The position numbers and the translations under genes were made by a program. Shown here in pieces: positions 1 through 6,781 of a DNA stretch of 24,188 bases. The notes beneath the pieces are model-generated. The model saw only the letters and a list, made by a program, of their open reading frames with translations. It did no database searches and had not been told where the DNA came from. The DNA is from CAYXZO01 sp964469505. Lineage in GTDB: Bacteria; Fidelibacterota; UBA8477; JABMPR01. The stretch covers positions 1 through 24,188 of the forward strand of contig CAYXZO010000035.1 of the NCBI GenBank assembly GCA_964469505.1. Direction: 5' to 3'. The stretch's first letter is position 1. Every line of letters starts with the position of its first letter.

Positions 1-271
1 ACCGTTTGGCCTCTATGACCGCAAGGGGGCGTCCCCGTTGGTCGTAAAGCACATAATCTGCTCGCCCCAGGTGGTATTTCTTGCCAGCAGGGTTGGGGAT
101 CGGTTGCCCGCCACCATATGATGAGGGCGGTGTCTTTACAAGGGGAAGCTCAATTCTGACAGGCACCTCAGTTCGTACCTGCGACAAATCCGCCGGGTCC
201 CAGCCGGCCTGACGCAGTTTTTCGTCAATAACAATACGGGCGTGGGATTCGGGTGCGGAGTCGTGAGTCAT
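1..271 (-). CDS. Type I restriction-type HsdR / DEAD-helicase R subunit, N-terminal fragment
   Basis: This is the first 90 codons of a gene that runs off the left edge; it reads from an ATG at 269-271. The visible protein begins MTHDSAPESHARIVIDEKL and continues with LRQAGWD. It then has ADYVLYDQRGRPLAVIEAKR at the truncated end, which matches the D...ExK nuclease core (Asp of ADY, Glu and Lys of EAK) of HsdR-type N-terminal domains. In this family that domain cuts DNA and is followed by an SF2 helicase/translocase, which is not visible here. The start is chosen because it gives the usual short N-terminus before the 'ARI-ID-LR-AGW' block; the ribosome site is weak (AGG directly before the ATG). 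No methylase or specificity subunit is in the window, so the system type and completeness are unknown. Confidence 0.75.
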   Translation of the reverse strand, partial: MTHDSAPESHARIVIDEKLRQAGWDPADLSQVRTEVPVRIELPLVKTPPSSYGGGQPIPNPAGKKYHLGRADYVLYDQRGRPLAVIEAKR

Positions 272-389
272 AACCTGGTTATTCCCATGAACTAAGCAGG
301 TTCACCTGAGCTATAATCTGACTTTAAAAGATACTCATTTCAACCGGTTCTTGGAGTGGTTTTCATTCCATTTAATCAAAAAAAGGTGA

Positions 390-490
390 AGGGGCCTAGC
401 TGAAGACGCTGGGGGCAAGCAGAATTCAATGGAGCCCACAAGTGTCGGCAGTTTCTTCGGATGAATTTAGAGAACTGGCTGAATGCCCCT
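390..490 (+). other. Candidate structured RNA (three-way-junction fold)
   Basis: The plus strand can fold into a closed three-helix structure. P1 pairs AGGGGC (390-395) with GCCCCT (485-490) and continues after an internal loop with AGC (398-400) and GCT (478-480). P2 pairs GACGC (405-409) with GTGTC (442-446) and inside it GGGC (413-416) with GCCC (434-437). P3 pairs CAGTT (449-453) with AACTG (473-477). I do not recognise a known riboswitch class. P1's 3' strand is also half of the terminator-like hairpin that follows, an arrangement typical of transcriptional riboswitches. The fold was found by eye and has no covariation support; the minus strand could fold similarly and is followed by seven Ts. 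Confidence 0.3.
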
Positions 491-511
491 CTGAAGAGGG
501 TGGCTCTTTTT
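485..511 (+). terminator. Intrinsic-terminator-like hairpin in tetR leader
   Basis: GC-CCCTC (485-491) pairs with GAGGG-(TG)-GC (496-504) around a TGAA tetraloop, followed by CTCTTTTT (504-511). No plus-strand gene ends before it, so if it acts it would attenuate transcription entering the tetR operon. It cannot form at the same time as P1 of the upstream fold because both use bases 485-490. Confidence 0.4.
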
Positions 512-532
512 GAAAACAGTAATTCCTGATGA

Positions 533-564
533 GAGCTTGGTCGATAAGTCGACCCATGTAGCTC
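533..564. repeat. Perfect two-tier inverted repeat
   Basis: GGTCGA (539-544) and TCGACC (549-554) form a perfect stem around TAAG. They are enclosed by GAGCT (533-537) and AGCTC (560-564). There is no T-run after it, so it is not an obvious terminator; it may be part of the leader RNA or a protein-binding site. Confidence 0.5.
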
Positions 565-629
565 CCTCTGACTCAACAAGCATTGGTTCCATAATGAGAA
601 TAGCTGAATACCAGACTGGAAATTTTTAT

Positions 630-675
630 TTGTGATTTCGAATATGTGTTCATAATATCGACTATGGAGTCGAAA
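630..675 (+). promoter_or_regulatory. Probable TetR operator and promoter region
   Basis: TCGACT (658-663) and AGTCGA (668-673) make a perfect inverted repeat with a 4-bp spacer ATGG, 20 bp before the tetR start. A wider pair ATTTCGA (635-641) and TCGAAAT (670-676) overlaps it. A CATAAT box (651-656) with TTGTGA (630-635) could be a promoter, though the 15-bp spacing is short. A repeat covering the start region of a tetR gene is the usual place for autoregulation; the binding itself is inferred. Confidence 0.45.
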
Positions 676-692
676 TATGGAACGGGGGGTTT

Positions 693-1289
693 ATGATCAG
701 TCCACGGCAGTTGGAAGAACGTGAAGCCCGGAAAAAACGCATTATGGCAGGGGCCCTGGAAGTTTTCCGTGCCAAAGGGCTGGAGAAGGCCACGATGGAG
801 GAAATCGCTGCCGCGTCCGGGTTTGGGAAAGCAACACTATACTACTATTTCTCATCGAAGGAAGAAGTGCTTTCCCAGATCATGGAGAAAGGATGGCAGG
901 CTCTCTGGAACGGAATCGAACAAACCATCAATCAGTCCGGTAGTCCCCGGGAACTATTTTTCCAAACCCTGAAAAAAATTGTGGAAATCACGTTAGCCGA
1001 TCGAAACCTCTACTCTTTTATATTCTCCGCCCCTCAAGCAATCCCCAATCTGTCTACGGAGTTGATGACCTGGCGTAGTTATCAGCAGCGGCTATATGGT
1101 GCATTACAGGGCCTCATTGAAGAGGGCATTGCTCGTGGTGAATTTCCCCCTTTGAAATCGGAGATATTGATGCGAGCCATAGGTGGAGTTTTTCACGGTT
1201 TAATGTTTCTAGGGGGAGGGAGAAATAAAGTCAAAGAGAAAGACATCGAAGAGCTGGTGACCCGCCTGTTGGATACGCCTGTAGCGTAA
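693..1289 (+). CDS. TetR/AcrR-family transcriptional regulator
   Basis: The 198-residue protein has a TetR-type DNA-binding domain at about residues 13-60, with the typical run ATMEEIAAASGFGKATLYYY and then FSSKEEVL, followed by an all-helical ligand/dimer domain. Length is normal for the family. The ATG at 693 follows GGGGGG at 684-689 and no in-frame upstream start is better. It lies 36 bp before a TonB-dependent receptor gene on the same strand and probably regulates its own operon through the inverted repeat at 658-673. The ligand cannot be read from the sequence; an iron, haem or substrate signal is only a guess from the neighbours. Confidence 0.93.
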   Translation: MISPRQLEEREARKKRIMAGALEVFRAKGLEKATMEEIAAASGFGKATLYYYFSSKEEVLSQIMEKGWQALWNGIEQTINQSGSPRELFFQTLKKIVEITLADRNLYSFIFSAPQAIPNLSTELMTWRSYQQRLYGALQGLIEEGIARGEFPPLKSEILMRAIGGVFHGLMFLGGGRNKVKEKDIEELVTRLLDTPVA

Positions 1290-1325
1290 GGGAGGTGCAG
1301 ATAAAACAATTTTTAAGGGGGATGC

Positions 1326-3470
1326 GTGGGGGGATTTAGACCGCTTATTATTTTTCACCTTGGATTGCTCTTCTCGGTTTTATTTGCGCAACAAACCTAT
1401 GAAGTGACGGGTAGTGTTTCCGTCGCAGCCACCGGCAAGCCGCTCCAGAATGTCAATATCGTACTGGTAGGGACCGGTCGAGGAGCCGCCACTGATCGCC
1501 AGGGGCGATTTACCATTGCCGCAATACCAGCCGGGTCCTACCAATTGGTGGCGTCCGCCGTAGGGTTTCTAGAAGTAAAACAAACTATCCGGGTCCCGTT
1601 ATCGGCTCCCTTGATAATCCAAATGGAGGAGTCCTATCTCCAGATGGAAGCGGTGGTGGTGACCGGGACCCGTTCGGAGAGGTTATACAGTGAAGCTCCC
1701 GTAGCCACGGAAGTAATATCCCGCCAGGATATCATGGATTCGGGGGCCCGTGATATCGGGGAGTTACTGGATCAACGGGCTGGAGTTTCTGTTACTTCCT
1801 CGGTGGAAGGCGGAGCCGTCGTCAACTTGTTAGGTATCGATTCCAAATACATTTTGGTCCTGTTAGACGGCCAACCAATAACCGGTAAGTTCAATAACCG
1901 CATTGATTTAGACCAGATTTCCACTGCGGTGGTTGATAAAGTTGAGATAATTAAAGGTCCCAGTTCTTCCCTGTATGGTAGTGAAGCTATGGGTGGAGTC
2001 ATTAATATCATTACTCACCATAAACTAGCTCGCTCACCCTTCACCCTCGATGTACGATATACCGGGGATCACGACCGGTTCAATCCGCTTGCGCAGCGGG
2101 AGGGGAAAAGAAATGTACGATTGAATGTATTCCTCCCCTTGAAATCCACGGTAATTCAGTTGGATGGTGAGTTATTGCGGGCAAATGTAGATAAAGCCAT
2201 TCAGTATATAGATGTGGACCAGTACCAGAAGCTATCCCTACGGGGAGCGGTAGATTGGTCTATTCGCCCAGAGCATCGTCTGCAGGTGAGTGCGAGTCAG
2301 TTTGAAAAATATGAATTGGGACGCACACCTCTAATGCACACTCGCACGGATGTCAACCGCAGGTCACTCGATCTCAGTTACCAGGGGAAATTATTCACCA
2401 ACTGGGATTTGCGGGTTCTAATTCGGAGTGAGGACTACCAACGCGATTATCTCCAAAGCCGTCCATGGGGACCGGAAGTGAAGGCGGAGAGTACCAGAGA
2501 AACCGAACGTGAAATGGAAATTACCGGCACCTATCAAGCTTTTGAAAATAGCTTGAATTTTGGAGCAGAACTGCAACAGGACCGTTTTTACAGTGCCCGG
2601 GTGAGCGGGGGACAACATGTGCTGGACAGCCAGGGATTGTTCTTCCAGCATGAACGGCAATGGAGCCCGCACTTTACTTCCATCCTGGGGTTACGCGTGG
2701 ATGATAACGAGGAAATTCGGCCGGTATTTAGTCCAAGAACGGCATTCATGTATTCTTTTGCGGAACGATGGAAGCTGCGAGCAATGTTGGGAACCGGGTT
2801 CCGAATGCCATCTTTTTTAGATCGTTACATCGAATGGAATCACCAGCAGTTTGGGTACCAAATCATTGGTAACCCCCGATTAAAGCCAGAAACATCACGA
2901 GGGATCACGTTAAGCCTGGAGTACTACCATCCGGGTGTTTATCAAGTAAGTTTGAGCGCCTACTACCAACAGTTCAAGGATATGATTGTCGATTCCTTGT
3001 TGGCCCCCGGACACTTTACCTATGTCAATGTAGAACGGGTGTATTACTCGGGGATCGAGTTACAAGGGCGCTGGAACATGAACCCCAGTTGGTTGCTCAG
3101 TTGGGGCTATAACTACGCCCTCAATAAAGATGGAAAAACCGGTGATTTAGTTCCCAACCACCCCATTCACTCTGCGAATCTGAGACTCCGTTATAAACAT
3201 CCCCAAGGCCGTCTACGGGGTGCGCTAAAGGTAAAGTTCGTTGGCCCCTATCCCGTGGATGAATTCATCATCACCAGCCAGGTCATAGCCCGAAAACAGC
3301 GTTCCGCCTACTCTGTTTTGGATTTTGACGGTTCTTACCGCTTGAATCACATGTTCACCTTGTCTTTTGGCGCTAAGAATCTTTTAGACACAACAGATGA
3401 CCATTTCGGTCCGTTCATCGGACGAACTGTGTACATAGAACTAAATGCAGAAATCAACAGGAAGGGATGA
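1326..3470 (+). CDS. TonB-dependent outer-membrane receptor (haem/iron-type, HmuR-like)
   Basis: The 714-residue protein starts with a signal peptide (about 1-21, ending LFAQ). A carboxypeptidase-regulatory-like domain follows (about 25-105, with TGSVSVAATGKPLQNVNIVL), then a plug domain (about 120-235, with LLDGQPITGKF and IEIIKGP-type VEIIKGPSSSLYGSEAMGG) and a 22-strand-type barrel. Such receptors import substrates across the outer membrane using TonB energy. The start is GTG at 1326 with AAGGGGG at 1315-1321; the ATG at 1322 is in another frame and stops at once. It is 3 bp ahead of an HmuY-like lipoprotein, which favours haem as substrate, by inference. The C-terminus ends NRKG rather than in the usual aromatic residue. 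TonB/ExbBD genes are not in the window. Confidence 0.92.
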   Translation: MGGFRPLIIFHLGLLFSVLFAQQTYEVTGSVSVAATGKPLQNVNIVLVGTGRGAATDRQGRFTIAAIPAGSYQLVASAVGFLEVKQTIRVPLSAPLIIQMEESYLQMEAVVVTGTRSERLYSEAPVATEVISRQDIMDSGARDIGELLDQRAGVSVTSSVEGGAVVNLLGIDSKYILVLLDGQPITGKFNNRIDLDQISTAVVDKVEIIKGPSSSLYGSEAMGGVINIITHHKLARSPFTLDVRYTGDHDRFNPLAQREGKRNVRLNVFLPLKSTVIQLDGELLRANVDKAIQYIDVDQYQKLSLRGAVDWSIRPEHRLQVSASQFEKYELGRTPLMHTRTDVNRRSLDLSYQGKLFTNWDLRVLIRSEDYQRDYLQSRPWGPEVKAESTRETEREMEITGTYQAFENSLNFGAELQQDRFYSARVSGGQHVLDSQGLFFQHERQWSPHFTSILGLRVDDNEEIRPVFSPRTAFMYSFAERWKLRAMLGTGFRMPSFLDRYIEWNHQQFGYQIIGNPRLKPETSRGITLSLEYYHPGVYQVSLSAYYQQFKDMIVDSLLAPGHFTYVNVERVYYSGIELQGRWNMNPSWLLSWGYNYALNKDGKTGDLVPNHPIHSANLRLRYKHPQGRLRGALKVKFVGPYPVDEFIITSQVIARKQRSAYSVLDFDGSYRLNHMFTLSFGAKNLLDTTDDHFGPFIGRTVYIELNAEINRKG

Positions 3471-3473
3471 ATT

Positions 3474-4427
3474 ATGAGACAAGCATTGAAAATCAGCCTC
3501 ATCGTACTTTTTGCAGGACTGATTGGCTGCAGTCAATCCCCGGAAGAATCCCAGGAAACCGGGCAACAGGTTACTACTGGGGATATCGGCCAGGCGCCAT
3601 ACTTTTTTTCGTTTACCGTAGAAGATTTTGTTCCCACCTATGATTTGAAATTCATGGCGGGTAATTTGACGTATCTGGTTGCTTTAAATTCCGCTGCAGG
3701 GGTAGTCGCTGCAGTTGACACCCAAGGCGATTTCCAGAATGCGGTTCTGCCCCTGACGGGATTTCAACCCGATTCTAGTTCCTATATTATCGGAAATCGT
3801 TGGATGGATATCAGTACATACGATCCGAGCGACCATAGCATTCAAGGCAATGGTTTAGTTTTCTTTATTCGCAGTTCCGATTATGAATGGGTGAAATTCA
3901 AGGTTCAGTCCGCAAGTCCTTCGCTATTTACCATTCAATATGCACTCGCTACGAGTGACAGCACCTTTGCTGATCCTGTCGTGGCGGAAGTACCTTACGC
4001 TACCGATTCACCGGCTTATTATGATTTTTCCACCGATACTACAGTCACCCCTGAGCCGTGGCACCTGGGTTTTGTAACCATTCCAGTGTACTCACCGGAA
4101 GTGGGATCAATTTTCTATATGCCCAGCGTTTTGCTTAATTACGAGGACAGTGTGCAGGTCGCAATCTTAAAAGACCAGGACTATCAGTCTGTCTCCGCTG
4201 TTCCGGACGACGTAACTTGGTTGACCGATACCGGGAACTTGCGTCACCTGGGGTACAACCAACCTGAAGCTGTATTGGTTTATCACCCCGAACCGCCCTA
4301 TAACCACAAGGTGATCGTAGAGAACCCCAATTATGTCTATCTACTAAAGGTGGGTGGACAAATCTACAAACTACAGTTTCTGGATTACTCTGCCGGAGTG
4401 TTGATGTTCAAATATGACCCTCTATGA
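3474..4427 (+). CDS. HmuY-like haem-binding lipoprotein
   Basis: The 317-residue protein begins with a lipoprotein signal (MRQALKISLIVLFAGLIGC), with Cys19 as the lipidation site, then a polar Ser/Glu/Gln linker. Two features recall the HmuY family. One is a 'YYDFSTDTTVTPEPWHLGF' stretch near the middle, like the family's 'yFsfstg..v...WDiaF'. The other is a C-terminal 'NPNYVYLLKVGGQIYKLQFLDYS', like the family's 'n.vYvvrtadGkyyKlqi..y'. HmuY proteins sit on the outer membrane and capture haem for the adjacent receptor. The gene starts 3 bp after the receptor's stop with GGAAGGGA as ribosome site, so the two are surely co-transcribed. It is longer than the P. gingivalis protein and I cannot place the haem ligands; another ligand is possible. 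Confidence 0.7.
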   Translation: MRQALKISLIVLFAGLIGCSQSPEESQETGQQVTTGDIGQAPYFFSFTVEDFVPTYDLKFMAGNLTYLVALNSAAGVVAAVDTQGDFQNAVLPLTGFQPDSSSYIIGNRWMDISTYDPSDHSIQGNGLVFFIRSSDYEWVKFKVQSASPSLFTIQYALATSDSTFADPVVAEVPYATDSPAYYDFSTDTTVTPEPWHLGFVTIPVYSPEVGSIFYMPSVLLNYEDSVQVAILKDQDYQSVSAVPDDVTWLTDTGNLRHLGYNQPEAVLVYHPEPPYNHKVIVENPNYVYLLKVGGQIYKLQFLDYSAGVLMFKYDPL

Positions 4428-4489
4428 AAGGGCATATTCAACTAATTAGTTAACTGAAGTTTGATTCCACTAGCGCGGAAGGGAATCTC

Positions 4490-5221
4490 ATGGGCCAGAT
4501 AACTTTTCTTCACTATTTGCCCATAGGCACAACGCTTATATCCTTGGTGTTCGCCCGTATTATTTACCAGCGTTACCGGGCGCGGGGGCGAAGAGGTACC
4601 CATCTATTGTGGTGGAGTGGGGGAGTATTAGTGTATGGATTGGGAACCTTCGCCGAAAGCTGGATCACTCTGCTAGGGTGGAATCCCGTAATATTCAGGT
4701 TCTGGTACATAGTTGGTGCTTTGATGGGTGGCGCGCCGCTTGCACAGGGAACCGTATGGTATTTATTAAAACCTTCCACGGCTCGGCGGCTTACGGTGGC
4801 TTTAGTCACCACCATTTTGGTGGCGTCGATATGTGTCCTGCTCAGCCCAATCAATTATGATTTAGTAGATCCCCATCTTCCTAGCGGAAAGGTGTTTAGC
4901 TGGCAATGGGTACGCCTGTTTAGCCCATTTATAAATACCTATGCCGTAATCTTTTTAATTGGGGGGGCACTTATTTCAGCTTGGCGTTTTCGTCGCGAAT
5001 CTCACAAAAATACAAAAGGGGCTCTAATTGCTCGGGATCGATTTATCGGAAATGTTTTAATCGCGATAGGAGCTCTGTTACCAGGAATTGGCGGTGCATC
5101 CAGCCGGTTTGGTCACACCGAGATTTTATATATCATGGAAATGCTGGGCCTCAGTTTGATTTGGTTAGGCTACTGGTACAACACCCGTCATCGAGAAGTG
5201 GTCACACCAAAGTTGGGTTGA
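4490..5221 (+). CDS. Seven-TM membrane protein of unknown function in the receptor operon
   Basis: I do not recognise this 243-residue protein. Hydrophobic segments at about 6-26, 38-58, 68-92, 102-120, 145-165, 185-203 and 212-230 suggest seven membrane spans. Positive residues follow the first span (QRYRARGRRG) and the fifth span (WRFRRES). There is no kinase, permease ATP-binding or haem-binding motif that I can see, and no soluble domain. The ATG at 4490 has AAGGGA six bases upstream. It lies 62 bp after the HmuY-like gene on the same strand and is probably the last gene of the operon, so a role in uptake across the inner membrane or in sensing is possible but unproven. Confidence 0.8.
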   Translation: MGQITFLHYLPIGTTLISLVFARIIYQRYRARGRRGTHLLWWSGGVLVYGLGTFAESWITLLGWNPVIFRFWYIVGALMGGAPLAQGTVWYLLKPSTARRLTVALVTTILVASICVLLSPINYDLVDPHLPSGKVFSWQWVRLFSPFINTYAVIFLIGGALISAWRFRRESHKNTKGALIARDRFIGNVLIAIGALLPGIGGASSRFGHTEILYIMEMLGLSLIWLGYWYNTRHREVVTPKLG

Positions 5222-5542
5222 TTGGAGATCTAATTCTGAGGCTGCTTCTAATTACCTGATGTGGGGGTACGCTTGGGCAGTTTTGCTTTAGTTCAGCACC
5301 TCACGTACTGAATGCTCATGAAGAAGAGGCTATTTATCTCAAACAGGGACAAGAGCTAATAATCTATTGTATTACAGTAAGTTACCTTGTGTGCCCCTTC
5401 TGGCCAGCAGCTTGCTAACTACCGTTGCCGGTCCCCGAGAGCAGTCGAGGGGACCGGAATCTGTTATCAATCCTGAGGTAGCCTCGACAGTGCCTTTCGA
5501 TTAGCTCATGGTAGCGAGACTACCGCAGTGGCTTTATTGACT
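5222..5542. other. Convergent intergenic gap, 321 bp, possible gene remnant
   Basis: The gap separates the converging 7-TM gene and glgC. The plus strand has an ATG frame at 5259 giving MWGYAWAVLL and then a stop (5289-5291). The +1 frame (5260-5418) stays open for 52 codons and would read ...APHVLNAHEEEAIYLKQGQ... without a start of its own. Together they look like a frameshifted small secreted protein, but this is weak. A 9-bp inverted repeat (5428-5457) and a smaller one (GGTAG 5510-5514 / CTACC 5520-5524) follow. Confidence 0.35.
5428..5457. repeat. 9-bp perfect inverted repeat between convergent genes
   Basis: CCGGTCCCC (5428-5436) and GGGGACCGG (5449-5457) pair around a 12-base loop. 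It lies downstream of both converging genes, where a bidirectional terminator would be expected, but neither side carries a T-run, so an intrinsic terminator is not demonstrated. Confidence 0.5.
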
Positions 5543-6781
5543 TTACAGCACCGTTCCGGGGGGAATGCGAGTGCCTTTAGGGATGATGGTAATCCCCTGA
5601 CGGATGGAATAAAACTCCCCGTCTTCCTCCAGTACTCCCCGGCGGTTGACCAGCTCACAACCAGCCCCAATACGCACATCCTTGTCTAAAATGGCGTTTT
5701 TCAGATGGCACCCCTTGCCGATTCCCAGCGGCAACTCACCCCGGGGAGGACGGTCCTCATAAAAATCATTACCCATGTAATACACGTGATCCATCTCCAC
5801 GTTGTCGGCTACAATCCCGCGAATGCCCACGATGGAGCGGTGTAGTTTGGCCTTACCGATGCGGCAGCCTTCAGAGATCAGGCAGTGGTCCACGACTGCC
5901 CCGTGGATGTGAGTACTGGGGAGAAAGCGGGCGTGGGTATAGATGGGATGGTAGGGTTCATAAAACGAAAAAGGGGGGCGACGGGAAGTCAGCGCCATAT
6001 TGGCCTGGAAGAAAGTATCTATGGTACCGATGTCGGCCCAGTAGCCGTTGAAGGGATAAGCGTAGGTGCGGAAATGCTTAACGCACTGAGGGATGATGTC
6101 GTGACCAAAATCGTTGCCCTGGAATTCCAGGGCTTCAAAAAGCACTTCCTTGCGAAAAATGTAAATCCCCATGGAAGCGGCTACCTGGGCATCATTGGTA
6201 TCGGGTAGCACCAAAGATTCCACTAGGGCCGGATCTTTAGGTTTTTCCACAAAGCGATCGATCAAGCGGTCAGCGGTGTAGTGCAGCACGCCGAATTGAG
6301 ACGCCTGAGCCGTGGGCATGGGTTTAACCGCTACAGTTACGTCGGCTTTTTTCCGACGGTGAAATGCGAAAAAAGGACGAAAATCCATCTTGTAAAGATG
6401 ATCTCCAGCTAGAATTATGAAATCGGTGGCGTTCAGTTCGGCGAATCGCTCTCGATATGAGCGTACCGCATCAGCCGTACCCTGGAACCAATCCCGGTGC
6501 AGCGGAGTCTGTTGCGCGGCTAGAATCTCAATCAACCCACCGCGGAAGGTGTCGAATTTGTACGTGTCCGAAATATGGCGATGTAGGGAATGAGTATTAA
6601 ACTGGGTTAATATGAAAATGTACTGTATTCCGGAATGGATGCAGTTACTAATAGGTATGTCTATTAACCGATATTTACCGCCGATGGGCACGGCTGGTTT
6701 GGCTCGGTCCCGGGTGAGGGGATAAAGCCTTTCGCCCCGACCGCCGCCCAGAATGATAGCGTCCAATCTGGTTTTCTTCAT
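5543..6781 (-). CDS. glgC: Glucose-1-phosphate adenylyltransferase (ADP-glucose pyrophosphorylase)
   Basis: GlgC makes ADP-glucose from ATP and glucose-1-phosphate, the committed step of bacterial glycogen synthesis. The 412-residue protein has the N-terminal nucleotidyltransferase signature (ILGGGRGERLYPLTRDRAKP, about residues 10-29), the PIGGKYRLIDIPISNC stretch, AGDHLYKMD and FVEKPKDP. It ends in a left-handed beta-helix domain ending IPPGTVL. The start at 6781 is preferred over an ATG 24 bases upstream (6805) because it overlaps the glgA stop as ATGA (6778-6781), which implies translational coupling. Length is normal for the family. Allosteric behaviour cannot be judged from the sequence. 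Confidence 0.95.
   Translation of the reverse strand: MKKTRLDAIILGGGRGERLYPLTRDRAKPAVPIGGKYRLIDIPISNCIHSGIQYIFILTQFNTHSLHRHISDTYKFDTFRGGLIEILAAQQTPLHRDWFQGTADAVRSYRERFAELNATDFIILAGDHLYKMDFRPFFAFHRRKKADVTVAVKPMPTAQASQFGVLHYTADRLIDRFVEKPKDPALVESLVLPDTNDAQVAASMGIYIFRKEVLFEALEFQGNDFGHDIIPQCVKHFRTYAYPFNGYWADIGTIDTFFQANMALTSRRPPFSFYEPYHPIYTHARFLPSTHIHGAVVDHCLISEGCRIGKAKLHRSIVGIRGIVADNVEMDHVYYMGNDFYEDRPPRGELPLGIGKGCHLKNAILDKDVRIGAGCELVNRRGVLEEDGEFYSIRQGITIIPKGTRIPPGTVL

Larger units (their letters stand above)
272..692. other. Intergenic leader region, 421 bp, no gene seen
   Basis: This stretch lies between the divergent hsdR-like and tetR genes. The only open frame of note, a 67-codon minus-strand frame at 376-579, has no family resemblance and is crossed by strong inverted repeats, so I treat it as non-coding. 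It holds a candidate folded RNA, a terminator-like hairpin, a second hairpin and an operator-like inverted repeat, each listed separately. A perfect TATAAT lies at 312-317 on the plus strand but without a good -35 box. Confidence 0.6.

Noticed and set aside
376..579. 67-codon minus-strand frame in the tetR leader
   Set aside because: It has no family-like features, crosses the candidate RNA helices and terminator hairpin, and has no good ribosome site.
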